43,544 nucleotides of DNA from Actinomycetota bacterium (GTDB lineage Bacteria > Actinomycetota > Actinomycetes > S36-B12 > UBA5976), in contig CANGDT010000013.1 in NCBI GenBank assembly GCA_947452755.1, positions 1 to 43,544 of the forward strand, given 5' to 3'. The translations under genes and the position numbers were made by a program. A model generated the notes under the pieces. That model did no database searches. It was not told where the DNA came from and saw only the letters and a program-made list of their open reading frames with translations. The first letter of the stretch is position 1; each line of letters starts with the position of its first letter. This document shows positions 15,619 to 24,268 of this stretch, piece after piece.

Positions 15619-16956
15619 CTAGCCACGCGGTGAAATACGCATCACAAGGCCCGAAGCAGGACGCAACGTTACTGACGCTTCAATAACAACTTCGCCTGAA
15701 TGAACAGGCTCAATGTTCCATGCCTGGGATAAGTGCGCCACAATTTGCGTGGCTTCCAACCGTGCCATATCCCGCCCGATACATAAACGCGGTCCTGCAC
15801 CGAAAGGAATGTAGCCGAGTTGCGGCGCTCCATCAGCGAAACGATCCGGCTGAAAAGTCAACGGGTCAGACCACACATCAGGATGACGATGCACAAGCCA
15901 CGGACTCACAATCACCATTGCGTTTTTCGGGATGACGTGACCTTCAATTTCTACGTCTTGCAACACTCGCCGAGTAATGACCCAGGCTGGCGGAAACAAA
16001 CGCAAAGCTTCATCAAAAACTCGGGCTGCTCGCGACGGGTCTGCCTGCAATGCACGTGCTTCAGCTGGGTAAGCACCGAGCAAGTGCCACGACCACGTCA
16101 ACGCACTAGCCACAGTCTCGTGCCCGGCAACAATGAAGGTGGCAATTTCGTCACGTACTTGTTGCTGAGTTAAAGGTGTGTCGACGTCAGGGTCAAGCAA
16201 CACATCAAGCATGTCGCGGATCGGTGCGTCGGGATGGATCAGGTCTTGGCGACGCAAGTCAACAATGGCGTCCACTGCGCGATTCAGTCGCTTGATTGCA
16301 CGCTTCATACGCAAGTGCTTGGGTGTCGGCACAAACATCGGAATTGGCAACAGGCTCTGCGCCTTGTCGATGACGCCGTGCAGAGCGTCAATAGTGGCGT
16401 CAGTGAGTTCCTGCGCTTCGCCACTGAGGTCCACACCGAACAACGTTTTACCGGTGATTTCAAGTGCCAGAGACATCATCTCTTGATCGATGTCCACCAA
16501 TGCGGGGCCATCGACTGTGAGCGCCGCCCATTTCTGGTCAAGGTGCGCGAGTGCAGTGGTGACGTGACCGCTAACTAGCGACACCATGTCGTGGTGAAAC
16601 GCAGGTTGCAACATTCGCCGGCGAGGTTTCCACGCTTGCGTATCTGCGGTCAGCAGCCCTTCGCCCGTCACAAGTGACAACGAGGTGTACTGAACAGTTC
16701 GCTTGCCCATGTCGCGGTTCAAGTTGACCAACACGTCTCGCGCACCACTTGGTGAACTCACTAAATACGTTGCTGGTTTGGGAATTGGAAACTGAATGAC
16801 ATCACCGTGCGCGGCCCACACTTCTTCAAGGTATGCAAGTGGTTCAGCAATGACTTCGCGAACCCGTCGCAACAATGAAGAACCGTCGGGTCCTGGCGCG
16901 GTTACTGGTGTATTCCACCCGTAGCGCGTCGGTGGGCCCGACGGTTTACGACTCAT
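15619..16956 (-). CDS. Cytochrome P450
   Basis: A 445-residue soluble P450 monooxygenase. The I-helix has AGHETVASALTWSWHLLG, the K-helix ExxR is in EALRLFPPAWVITRR, and the haem-ligand Cys is in FGAGPRLCIGRDMARLEA near residue 396. No membrane anchor is visible. The substrate is unknown. The sequence looks like CYP110/CYP4-like fatty-acid or terpenoid hydroxylases more than steroid enzymes. It follows the RDD gene by nine bases on the same strand, so the two are probably co-transcribed. The haem it needs gives a loose tie to the haem importer 5 kb away, but this is only inference. Confidence 0.92.
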   Translation of the reverse strand: MSRKPSGPPTRYGWNTPVTAPGPDGSSLLRRVREVIAEPLAYLEEVWAAHGDVIQFPIPKPATYLVSSPSGARDVLVNLNRDMGKRTVQYTSLSLVTGEGLLTADTQAWKPRRRMLQPAFHHDMVSLVSGHVTTALAHLDQKWAALTVDGPALVDIDQEMMSLALEITGKTLFGVDLSGEAQELTDATIDALHGVIDKAQSLLPIPMFVPTPKHLRMKRAIKRLNRAVDAIVDLRRQDLIHPDAPIRDMLDVLLDPDVDTPLTQQQVRDEIATFIVAGHETVASALTWSWHLLGAYPAEARALQADPSRAARVFDEALRLFPPAWVITRRVLQDVEIEGHVIPKNAMVIVSPWLVHRHPDVWSDPLTFQPDRFADGAPQLGYIPFGAGPRLCIGRDMARLEATQIVAHLSQAWNIEPVHSGEVVIEASVTLRPASGLVMRISPRG

Positions 16957-16965
16957 GGGGTCTTA

Positions 16966-17727
16966 CTATTCCTGAGGTCCGTCTGCGATTGGCATTTCGC
17001 CAACGGTCAGCTCTTCAAAGATGACGTCAACGGGAACGTTTCCGCCTTCGGCAAGTGCGAAACCAAAACGATCAGGCTGAGTGACATATACGCCAACGAC
17101 CTTTTCGATCAACGTTTGACCGTGCGCATCAAAGAGAGGCCACAGCACGTTGACGAGTGCGAAAAGTCCAAGCAGGTTACCCAATGTGTTGAGCACCGAA
17201 TTGGACTGCCAGTACAAGATCTGGGTCACCAAACTCAAACCAAAAAGTAAGCCACCGCGATAAAAGGCGGTGCGAAGTGTGAGGAAATGTCCGGTGTCAT
17301 CTACGCGGTACAACCCAAGAAGCTGGTCACCGAATGTTCGACCGCGACGGCTCACGCGCACGATGTGGTTGTAAATGTAAAACCAGATAACCAGTGCAAC
17401 AACGGTCACGATGGTTACTTTCCCGAATGCGGAAAGATGCAAGTTCGCCTGGAAATCTTTTAGAGTGCCGCGCACTAGCTCTTCGGCCGTCATTGGCGAC
17501 GTTGCTGGATCAAGAAAGTAGTCGCTCCATGCGCCACTTACATTGTCCGATGTCTGCGTGATTGCCCTTGAAATTGTGCGGCCAAGAACAATCAGCAGCG
17601 GAATAAACGACGCCATGATGACCAATGCGCCTAACCATGAGTCAACAAGTGATGCCCAGGCGCGTCGCCACCAACCGCCAACTGGATGGCCTGATGGAAC
17701 GATTTTTTTCGCGGTGCCGACACTCAT
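16966..17727 (-). CDS. RDD-family integral membrane protein
   Basis: A 253-residue membrane protein. The N-terminus holds the RDD-type pattern GGWWRRAWASLVDSWLGALV, and a second conserved block is VSRRGRTFGDQLLGL. About four membrane segments are seen, near residues 30, 105, 155 and 185. An acidic C-terminal tail of about 45 residues follows. RDD proteins are of unclear function; some are linked to ion homeostasis. AGGGGG lies seven bases before the ATG as binding site. It is upstream of the P450 in the same direction. Confidence 0.78.
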   Translation of the reverse strand: MSVGTAKKIVPSGHPVGGWWRRAWASLVDSWLGALVIMASFIPLLIVLGRTISRAITQTSDNVSGAWSDYFLDPATSPMTAEELVRGTLKDFQANLHLSAFGKVTIVTVVALVIWFYIYNHIVRVSRRGRTFGDQLLGLYRVDDTGHFLTLRTAFYRGGLLFGLSLVTQILYWQSNSVLNTLGNLLGLFALVNVLWPLFDAHGQTLIEKVVGVYVTQPDRFGFALAEGGNVPVDVIFEELTVGEMPIADGPQE

Positions 17728-17791
17728 GTCTATCCCCCTGATTGGTTACTAATGCCCTCAAAGTCTATTCGTAGGTCAGGAGGCGTCCGAA

Positions 17792-18676
17792 CTACTTAGT
17801 TCGCAACGATTTTTGTGGTTCCCAGCCAAGCACTAATGCGCAGCCAAGGAAGATTAAGGATGCACCGAGGATTTGCGCGCCGGTGACATGTTCATTGAGG
17901 AATAGCGCACCAACAATGACAGCGACGACCGGAACGAGAAATTCGGTGCTGAGCGCCTTCGTCGGACCGATTTCGCTGACGAGACTGAAGTACAAAATGT
18001 AGGCCAGTGAACTTGCGGTGCCGGCCAATAACAGCAGGACTCCGAATTCTTTGATTGTTGGAAAACCAGTCATTGGTACAAACAAGATTGCAGGCAATGT
18101 GACCAAACCGCCGAAGAAGAACGTGCCAATAGTTTGTTCGTACGGACCAATATGTTCGGTGTACACGCGGGCGTAATTACCGCCGAACGCAAATCCGCTG
18201 GACGCTACGACTGACCCAAGGATCCCAAGTAAAAATGCGCCATTGATTTGTTGTGGCGCGAACCCAATCAACACCACCACACCGCTGAAACCAATCAGAA
18301 GTCCAACAACCATTGCTGGCGATGGCTTGGATCGTGACCAAATTTTTTCAATAATCAAGCTGTATAGCGGGATTGTGGTGACCAAGATTGCGGTCAGTGA
18401 GGTACCAATGCGATGCAACGCAAACGTCATGCCGCCGAGGTTGAGCGCAACACTGGTAATACCAAGGACGAGGAAATGTTTTGCATTGCCTTTGCCAAAG
18501 TTCAACTCGCGGCGCATCACTTTGGCGATGACAACCAGGATTGCACTTGCGCAAAACGCACGGAAAGTGACGACGCCGACCCAGCCAAATGTTGGAATCA
18601 AATATTTGATGAGCGCAAAGGACACACCCCAAAAGAAGACTGTCCAAAAGTACATATTGATTTGGCGCAAGGTCAT
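17792..18676 (-). CDS. EamA/DMT-family transporter
   Basis: A 294-residue protein with ten membrane segments arranged as two EamA repeats. The first begins FFWGVSFALIKYLI. The second half includes EFLVPVVAVIVGALFLNEHV and LGASLIFLGCALVLG, a signature of the 10-TMS drug/metabolite exporter family. The cargo is unknown. Its ATG overlaps the stop of the nucleoside hydrolase gene by four bases, so the pair is translationally coupled. This might suggest a nucleobase or nucleoside-derived cargo, which is inference. Confidence 0.88.
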   Translation of the reverse strand: MTLRQINMYFWTVFFWGVSFALIKYLIPTFGWVGVVTFRAFCASAILVVIAKVMRRELNFGKGNAKHFLVLGITSVALNLGGMTFALHRIGTSLTAILVTTIPLYSLIIEKIWSRSKPSPAMVVGLLIGFSGVVVLIGFAPQQINGAFLLGILGSVVASSGFAFGGNYARVYTEHIGPYEQTIGTFFFGGLVTLPAILFVPMTGFPTIKEFGVLLLLAGTASSLAYILYFSLVSEIGPTKALSTEFLVPVVAVIVGALFLNEHVTGAQILGASLIFLGCALVLGWEPQKSLRTK

Positions 18677-19617
18677 GAGTGCGCACCCAAACGAGCAATC
18701 GCGCCAATCACAAGATTCCAGAACAAATCGACGTCAAGTTCCATGGCAACATGCACATTTGCTTCTTGACCAGTTGTTCCATACAAATCAACAAGCGTTG
18801 CACCACGGGTTAATGCCCCTTCGAGTTCAACAGCGACCGGCGCAAACTTCATCCGCGCAATTTCTGGGTCAATCACCAACGCGACAGCAACAGGATCATG
18901 CAGTGGAGGGTCAGGCATGTTGAATACGTCTTGATACGTCTGCTTGAAGAAAATGAGCAAGTCAACAACAGTTCGTGCTAGCGGAGTATCGAGACTCAAA
19001 ATCCGATTCAGAACTTCTTCGGTTGCTAACGCTTGGTGCGTGATGTTCAAACCCGACATGGTGACTTCGAGCCCACTGCGAATCACAATGTCAGCAGCTT
19101 CAGGATCAGCCCAAATGTTGAACTCGGCGTACGGTGTCCAGTTTCCGCGCTCGGTGCTTCCACCCATAAACGAAATGCGCTCGATTTTGGAATGCAATTC
19201 GGGATACGCCTGCAAGAACATTGCGATGTTTGTCAGCGGTCCAGTAGGGATGAGTGTCACACGGCGATCACATTCGTCGACTAGCTTGGCAATCAACTCA
19301 ACTGCAGGCAGTGGCGACACGTCATACGTCGGTTCAGGAAGGTCGGCACCATCCAATGCAGAGGCGCCGTGAATAGTTGGCGCAGCACTAGCCTTGCCCG
19401 AAAGCGGGTCATTGGCGCCACGACCAATAGGAACAGTGATCCCCGCCAAAGCACAGATACGTTGGGCGTTGTACGTGACCTTGTCCAGTGAACCGTTTCC
19501 AGAAACTGTTGTGATTCCCAGCAGTTCAACGTCGGGATTCGCGGCCGCCAACATGATGGCCAACATGTCGTCATGGCCAGGATCGCAGTCCAAAATTACG
19601 GGGGTCGCTGTGTTCAC
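18673..19617 (-). CDS. Inosine/uridine-preferring nucleoside hydrolase
   Basis: A 314-residue cytosolic enzyme hydrolysing ribonucleosides to base and ribose. The calcium-binding aspartate cluster is DCDPGHDDMLAIMLAA at residues 10-25. GPLTNIAMFL, MGGSTERGNWTPYAEFNIW and the late Asp in LHDPVAVALVIDPE complete the active site. It starts with GTG at 19617. The -10-like CACAAT ends six bases upstream and shares the 9-mer CACAATAGG with the sodX start. It is divergent from a TetR gene that may control it. Confidence 0.92.
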   Translation of the reverse strand: MNTATPVILDCDPGHDDMLAIMLAAANPDVELLGITTVSGNGSLDKVTYNAQRICALAGITVPIGRGANDPLSGKASAAPTIHGASALDGADLPEPTYDVSPLPAVELIAKLVDECDRRVTLIPTGPLTNIAMFLQAYPELHSKIERISFMGGSTERGNWTPYAEFNIWADPEAADIVIRSGLEVTMSGLNITHQALATEEVLNRILSLDTPLARTVVDLLIFFKQTYQDVFNMPDPPLHDPVAVALVIDPEIARMKFAPVAVELEGALTRGATLVDLYGTTGQEANVHVAMELDVDLFWNLVIGAIARLGAHS

Positions 19618-19649
19618 CTACCTATTGTGGCGGAGAGTCGACCGGATAT

Positions 19650-20294
19650 GTGAGCAAGCCGACAGACCGTGCCGATGCTGAGTCGTTGACGCCGTGGCAC
19701 ACTTTAGAGGTGCCAAGAATTGCTGCTCCCACCGTCGCAGAAAACCGCGACCTGCGCGAAACCAGCATTCTGAATGCAGCCAACACAATTGCTCGAGAGC
19801 AAGGCCTCGACAAAGTCACTTTTAGTGCTGTAGCAAAACTCTCTGGAATGTCCCGCACTGCCGTTTATGCGTACTTTGATTCGAGTGCCGACCTGATTGC
19901 AGATGTTCTCATTGACGAGCTTTTCGATATGAACGAACTTTTGACCGTGCGCGTTGGCCAAGCAACTGACTGCCGTCAAGCGATCAGTGCGTGGATGCGC
20001 GCAAGTCTTGAATACGTTAATGATGGTCGCCATGAACTTGTGAAGTCCGCAGCAACTGTTGAACTACCACCAACACGTCGAGCCGAAATGGCTGCACTAC
20101 ACCGCGGAATGATCACTCCGCTAGTCAGCGCACTCGATGACTGCGGAGTCTCAGACGCCGCCCATGTTGCACTCTTTATTTCCGGTGTTGTCGACGCGTC
20201 AGTGCGCCGACTAACAAACGGCGGCAATCTCGAAGATGAGATCGCCGCCGCCGAACAGTTCATCCTTCACGGACTCACTGCTTTTACGCATTAG
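19650..20294 (+). CDS. TetR/AcrR-family transcriptional regulator
   Basis: A protein of up to 214 residues. The helix-turn-helix spans about residues 38-85, with ILNAANTIAREQGLDKVTFSAV, SGMSRTAVYAYF and DSSADLIADVL. The C-terminal ligand domain is not assignable. GTG 19650 gives the full length. GTG 19710 would remove 20 residues and has a CAnnnT hexamer (CACACT) ending six bases upstream, so the true start is uncertain. It is divergent from the nucleoside hydrolase/EamA pair, 32 bases away, and may regulate it. It converges with the secreted-protein gene: the stop codons are adjacent. Confidence 0.85.
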   Translation: MSKPTDRADAESLTPWHTLEVPRIAAPTVAENRDLRETSILNAANTIAREQGLDKVTFSAVAKLSGMSRTAVYAYFDSSADLIADVLIDELFDMNELLTVRVGQATDCRQAISAWMRASLEYVNDGRHELVKSAATVELPPTRRAEMAALHRGMITPLVSALDDCGVSDAAHVALFISGVVDASVRRLTNGGNLEDEIAAAEQFILHGLTAFTH

Positions 20295-21026
20295 TTATTT
20301 CTTTGCGGTCACACTCTTGCTGAGAGTGGATGCGGTGTAGGCGCCGTGTGATTCCGACACTGTCGTAGCCTTCAATGTGCACTTGCCAGCCTTAACAACC
20401 TTGACATTCCATCCTGCGGCCGTTTTCTTCACTGTGCACACCTTGGTCGTTGTTGAACCAAGCACAACGACTGCGCCAACGTTGCTGACTACAGCACTCT
20501 TTGCAATCGCGACTGTTTTGCCGACCTTGAACTTGGATGCTGCAGGAAGTGTAACTTTCACTGTCGCTGTTGCGGCAGCTGCTGTGAACGGTATCGCCCG
20601 GATGAGTGAGTAATCATTTGCATTGTCGTGTGAACCCCGAATGTAAATAACGCACTGATCAGTTAAGCAATTAACAGCGGTGTTTCCAGTTCCGAATGCT
20701 GTCAACACCTTGATAGTTCCACTGCCTGAAGTGCTTGGCGCAATGTACGTCATGTGGGACATGTCTGGGTCGCACGGAGCAGGAATATCCATCTGTGATG
20801 CACCGGCTTTGCACACGGATGCATATAGGCCGACGGCTGACGCTGACACCATGTTCAAGGTAATTGTGTCGCCATACTTCAGGTCTGAGAGCGCTGCAGT
20901 TGTATTGGCGCTAGTGACGTAGTCAACGGTTGCCGTTGCAACTGAAGCTGCCTGGGATGCCGGAGCAATTGCAAACATGGAACCTGCAGCAAAGAGTGCT
21001 GCTACATACATACTTACCTTTTTCAT
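20295..21026 (-). CDS. Secreted protein with neocarzinostatin-like domain and C-terminal beta-repeat
   Basis: A 243-residue exported protein. Residues 1-27 are a Sec signal peptide (MKKVSMYVAALFAAG start, cleavage after SQAA). A first domain to about residue 155 has LYASVCKAG, PCDP and NCLTDQCVIYIRG, the same Cys spacing as in the neighbouring neocarzinostatin-like protein. A second domain of about 80 residues has VCTVKKTAAGWNVKVVKAGK with CTLKAT, a small beta-repeat common in secreted actinobacterial proteins. No anchor or sorting motif is seen. AAGGAG lies before the ATG, and the 27-base gap to the upstream secreted-protein gene suggests an operon. Its position facing hmuTUV suggests extracellular binding of haem or another iron ligand, which is inference. 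Confidence 0.7.
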   Translation of the reverse strand: MKKVSMYVAALFAAGSMFAIAPASQAASVATATVDYVTSANTTAALSDLKYGDTITLNMVSASAVGLYASVCKAGASQMDIPAPCDPDMSHMTYIAPSTSGSGTIKVLTAFGTGNTAVNCLTDQCVIYIRGSHDNANDYSLIRAIPFTAAAATATVKVTLPAASKFKVGKTVAIAKSAVVSNVGAVVVLGSTTTKVCTVKKTAAGWNVKVVKAGKCTLKATTVSESHGAYTASTLSKSVTAKK

Positions 21027-21053
21027 CTGTTCTCCTTGGAGTGGTGTGACGAA

Positions 21054-21560
21054 CTATTTTTTGAAAGTTACGGGAATGACCACATCAGCCGACCGTGTTG
21101 CGACATTCATGAAATCACCTTGTGTGCCGACAACACACTTTGTCTTGCGGCAATCGATCGTTCCAATCATCGGACTGACTGTGATCTTGGCGGTGAACTT
21201 GCCACCCTTCTTAAATGGAATAGCAAGACCTGGTGTGAATTGATTGGGACTCGAAATCCATGCCGATGCTGGATTAGCACCCGAAGTATTTACTCCCCCG
21301 CCACAGGGTGTTGGCATCTTGCCTTTGCCTTTGTAGACACACAACGCAACATAAATGCCAATCTTTGGATCAAAACCAGAACCAGTCACGGTGATGACAC
21401 TCTTTGCACCGAGATTGCTGATTGGTGTTGCGGTGAGAATTTGACCCTTTGGACCGGTCGCACGACCAGTCGTGCTCTTCGCTTGCGCAGCATATGCAGG
21501 CATGAAAGCAAGAGCAACCGCAACGGCTGCGGCACATCCACGGAGTTTCATCTTTCGCAC
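21054..21560 (-). CDS. Secreted neocarzinostatin-family (Ig-like) protein
   Basis: A protein of up to 168 residues with a signal peptide (cleavage near AAQA, residue 27). The mature part resembles the neocarzinostatin apoprotein family (PF00960). It shows VTGSGFDPKIGIYVALCVY, PCGGG, ASAWIS, the GGKFTAKITVSP strand and IDCRKTKCVVGT, which supplies the paired cysteines. In neocarzinostatin this fold binds an enediyne. No enediyne genes are here, so the fold probably binds something else. GTG 21560 has a CACACT hexamer six bases upstream; ATG 21551 is an alternative. It is divergent from hmuT, with two operator-like palindromes between them. Confidence 0.75.
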   Translation of the reverse strand: MRKMKLRGCAAAVAVALAFMPAYAAQAKSTTGRATGPKGQILTATPISNLGAKSVITVTGSGFDPKIGIYVALCVYKGKGKMPTPCGGGVNTSGANPASAWISSPNQFTPGLAIPFKKGGKFTAKITVSPMIGTIDCRKTKCVVGTQGDFMNVATRSADVVIPVTFKK

Positions 21561-21595
21561 ACGATAAGTGTGATGATTTTTAAGAAACGCGACCT

Positions 21596-21630
21596 GACAC
21601 GGTGTCGAAATCGAACTGACACTGTGTCAG
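21596..21630. promoter_or_regulatory. Two tandem operator palindromes between the secreted-protein operon and hmuTUV
   Basis: GACAC-G-GTGTC (21596-21606, centre 21601) and CTGACAC-T-GTGTCAG (21616-21630, centre 21623) are perfect inverted repeats sharing the GACAC/GTGTC core. Their centres are 22 bp apart, two helical turns. The right copy overlaps the expected -35 of hmuT. This suits cooperative binding of a dimeric regulator, presumably iron- or haem-responsive. The regulator is not evident in the window. Confidence 0.7.
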
Positions 21631-21649
21631 GTAAAAACGACATGAGGGC

Positions 21650-21655
21650 TAACCT
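21650..21655 (+). promoter_or_regulatory. -10 element of hmuT
   Basis: TAACCT ends six bases before GTG 21662, the spacing seen at other leaderless genes here. It is part of GGCTAACCT, which equals one half of a DtxR/IdeR box. The other half is poorly matched (about 4 of 9), so iron control through DtxR is only a possibility. Confidence 0.5.
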
Positions 21656-21661
21656 CGAGTG

Positions 21662-22630
21662 GTGATGAGAAATAGGCAGTGGACGGGTACGTTCCTTGCA
21701 TTTCTGGCGCTTTCGCTATCTGCATGTGGCAGCTCAGCCACCTCCTCGCACGCCATCACTATTCACCAATCGGATATGCCACGTGTTGCCGCTACGGCCT
21801 CCCAAAGCCCGATTCCAGGTGGTAAAGCCACAGATCTGGCCGGAAAGTCTGTGACAGTGAACGATCCAACGCGCATTGTGTCGCTTGCGACATCTGTGGC
21901 CGAAATTATTTCGGCACTCGGTGCCACGAACGCACTTGTTGGCCGCGATGTGGCAAGCCAAACATCGCAACTCGCAAACGTACCCGTCGTGACTGAGGGG
22001 TTAAGTGTGTCAGCTGAGAAAGTACTGGCCACCAAGCCGACCCTCGTCATCGCTGACGCACAAACTGCGCCATCTGAAGCACTCGATGCAATAGCAAAAG
22101 CTGGCATCCAAATTATTTCGGTACCACAAGCGTGGACACTAGATGCTGTTGCACCACGCGTCACCGCAGTTGCACAAGCGTTAGGTATTCCGCACAGTGC
22201 TCCAGAGGTGATTGCCCAACTACACCTGAAACCACGTCAACAGACTGCAACAAAAGTTGCGTTCCTTTATGTGCGCGGTACCTCGTCAGTGTATTTAATC
22301 GGCGGAAAAGGTTCAGGCGCTGACGCGTTGATTACAGCAGCCGGCGCGCACGATGTCGGTGCTGAGGCCGGCATGAATCCGTTCACCCCTCTCACACCTG
22401 AAGCCTTAATCAAACTCCAGCCCGATGTTCTCCTAGTGATGACAAAAGGTTTGGAGTCCGTCAATGGAGTCGATGGACTCGTTGCGCTTCCTGGTGTGGC
22501 TCAGACACCAGCCGGCATGAACAAACGCATCATTGCAGTTGACGATGGGTTGCTATTGGCGTTTGGCGCGGATACGGGAAATGTCATCACGGCACTATCT
22601 GATGCGCTGTCACAAGTGATGAAGCCATGA
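21662..22630 (+). CDS. hmuT: Haem/iron ABC transporter substrate-binding lipoprotein (HmuT-like)
   Basis: A 322-residue lipoprotein with the lipobox LSAC followed by GSS near residue 21. The mature part is a PeriBP_2 (FecB/BtuF-type) fold with IVSLATSVAEIISALGA. The second half, FLYVRGTSSVYLIGGKGSG, AGAHDVG and the end GVDGLVALPGVAQTPAG plus LLLAFG, follows the HmuT haem-binding pattern of corynebacteria rather than siderophore receptors. It should capture haem outside the membrane and pass it to HmuUV. Three starts are possible (GTG 21659, GTG 21662, ATG 21665); 21662 fits the -10 spacing. Its TGA overlaps the hmuU ATG. Confidence 0.85.
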   Translation: MMRNRQWTGTFLAFLALSLSACGSSATSSHAITIHQSDMPRVAATASQSPIPGGKATDLAGKSVTVNDPTRIVSLATSVAEIISALGATNALVGRDVASQTSQLANVPVVTEGLSVSAEKVLATKPTLVIADAQTAPSEALDAIAKAGIQIISVPQAWTLDAVAPRVTAVAQALGIPHSAPEVIAQLHLKPRQQTATKVAFLYVRGTSSVYLIGGKGSGADALITAAGAHDVGAEAGMNPFTPLTPEALIKLQPDVLLVMTKGLESVNGVDGLVALPGVAQTPAGMNKRIIAVDDGLLLAFGADTGNVITALSDALSQVMKP

Positions 22631-23601
22631 ACCGCCGGGTTGTTTTCGCCAGCGCATTAGCGCTTGCCGCATTGACTGTTGCATCACTAGTGGTAGGTGC
22701 TGCGGGAGTGAGTATCAGTGACGCACTTGCTGCGTTAGTCGGCGCTGGACATTCAGACATCGCACATACAGTCGTGCTGCAGATTCGTCTCCCACGAGTC
22801 GTTGCAGGGATTGTTGTGGGATGCGCTCTCGGTGTAGCGGGAACAGTATTGCAAGCAACCTTCGCGAACCCCATCGTTGATAGCTCGCTCGTGGGAATCT
22901 CGACTTCATCGGCTGTCGGAGCTGCAGCGGGCTTGCTGATCGTGCCATTAGCCCCACAGATACCAATGTTGATAGGTGCGCTGGCCGCTGGCAGTCTTGC
23001 GATGATCGTTCTGACGCGTGTTCGCGCAACTGGATTGACCTTTACGTTGTATGGATTTGCCTTAGGTTCGTTGGCCGGTGCAATTCTGGCCGTCATCGGG
23101 TCAGTGTCACACGGTCACAACAGCCGTTCATTAATGTCGTGGCTCTTTGGTTCATTGTCACTAGCGACATGGTCGGCTGTGCTTGAAGTAAGCGGTGCTG
23201 TAATTATCGGTGCGTTAATTTTGATGCGGCAGAGCACAACTTTAGATATTTCTTCACTCGGTGCGCAAAGTGCACGACACATCGGGGTCGACATTAAATC
23301 TGCGCAACGTCGATGGTTGCTCGCAAGCTTGGTGTTGATCGCGCCAACTGTTGCACTTTTTGGTGCCATCGGTTTTGTGGGGCTGGCGGCTCCTCACCTT
23401 GCCCGCAGACTCGGCGCACTTCGCCACAGGCACGTGCTGCCCCTGTCAGCACTCATTGGCGCAAACCTTGTTGTAGCGGCCGACACTTTGTCGCGAACTT
23501 TGACCGGCGCAACGGAAACGCCAATCAGCATCACGTTGGCACTTGTTGGCGCACCAATACTGTTCATCGCTCTATCCAGGATGCGTTATGACGACAACTA
23601 A
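22627..23601 (+). CDS. hmuU: Haem/iron ABC transporter permease (FecCD family)
   Basis: A 324-residue permease with about nine or ten membrane segments. FecCD hallmarks are IRLPRVVAGIVVGCALGVAG near residue 50, LQATFANPIVDSSLVGISTS, a GSLSLATWS loop and GFVGLAAPHLARRLGA, the site that contacts the ATPase. The ATG overlaps the hmuT stop. The next gene begins inside its last codons, so the three form one operon. The substrate is inferred from the binding protein; vitamin B12 or siderophore uptake are the alternatives. Confidence 0.9.
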   Translation: MNRRVVFASALALAALTVASLVVGAAGVSISDALAALVGAGHSDIAHTVVLQIRLPRVVAGIVVGCALGVAGTVLQATFANPIVDSSLVGISTSSAVGAAAGLLIVPLAPQIPMLIGALAAGSLAMIVLTRVRATGLTFTLYGFALGSLAGAILAVIGSVSHGHNSRSLMSWLFGSLSLATWSAVLEVSGAVIIGALILMRQSTTLDISSLGAQSARHIGVDIKSAQRRWLLASLVLIAPTVALFGAIGFVGLAAPHLARRLGALRHRHVLPLSALIGANLVVAADTLSRTLTGATETPISITLALVGAPILFIALSRMRYDDN

Positions 23602-24268
23602 CCCCGGCAATGTGAAGATTCGCTCAGCAGAAATCATGCGCGCAAACACGGCCGTACTCAATGATGTAAACCTTCACATCACTGCTGGCGCCGTCCATGC
23701 ATTCATTGGACCAAACGGTGCCGGTAAATCTTCATTATTGAAGGCGATTGCCGGTGACATCGCCTGTGATGCCGTAACAATTTCTGGAATTGATATCTCT
23801 GGCACGACTGTAAAAGAACTGGCTGCACTTCGAGCAGTCGTGCGACCACATCACCGCCCGCAATTCGGCTATGCCGTAACGGATGTCGTGTCATGGGCTA
23901 ATCGTGATGCACACGTTGGCACGATTCTTGAACAATTAGGTATTGAATTTCTCGCGAATCGTTCCATTTCAACATTGTCTAGCGGGCAGCTTGCCAAAGT
24001 GAACCTTGCCTGCGCGCTGGCCCAGAACAGTGACGTGATTATTGCTGACGAACCCGAAGCAGCCCTCGATCCTCAGGCTCGCATCGATATGTGGTCGCAC
24101 CTGGTTGCCTCACACCGCACAGTTGTCGTTGCAACGCACGCGCTTGACCTCGTTATGGAGTTTGCCACCAATGTGACAGCAATCGTCGATGGTCACATTT
24201 CTTTCACAAAGAAAACTAGCGACACATCCCTTTCAGAATTGCGCAGTCTTTTTTCTAGTTCGCAGTGA
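23588..24268 (+). CDS. hmuV: Haem/iron ABC transporter ATP-binding protein
   Basis: A 226-residue ATPase. Walker A is GPNGAGKSSLLKA near residue 35, the signature is LSSGQLAKVNLACAL near 130, Walker B is DVIIADEPEAALD near 148 and the switch His is in ATHALDL. At 226 residues it is about 30 shorter than usual HmuV proteins, mainly at the C-terminus. The Q-loop appears as VRPHHRPQFGY. It overlaps hmuU by 14 bases and overlaps the end of the convergent secreted-protein gene by 14 bases. Confidence 0.9.
   Translation: MTTTNPGNVKIRSAEIMRANTAVLNDVNLHITAGAVHAFIGPNGAGKSSLLKAIAGDIACDAVTISGIDISGTTVKELAALRAVVRPHHRPQFGYAVTDVVSWANRDAHVGTILEQLGIEFLANRSISTLSSGQLAKVNLACALAQNSDVIIADEPEAALDPQARIDMWSHLVASHRTVVVATHALDLVMEFATNVTAIVDGHISFTKKTSDTSLSELRSLFSSSQ

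Noticed and set aside
21641-21659. DtxR/IdeR iron box upstream of hmuT
   Set aside because: Only one half (GGCTAACCT) fits and it coincides with the -10 hexamer; the other half matches at about four of nine bases.
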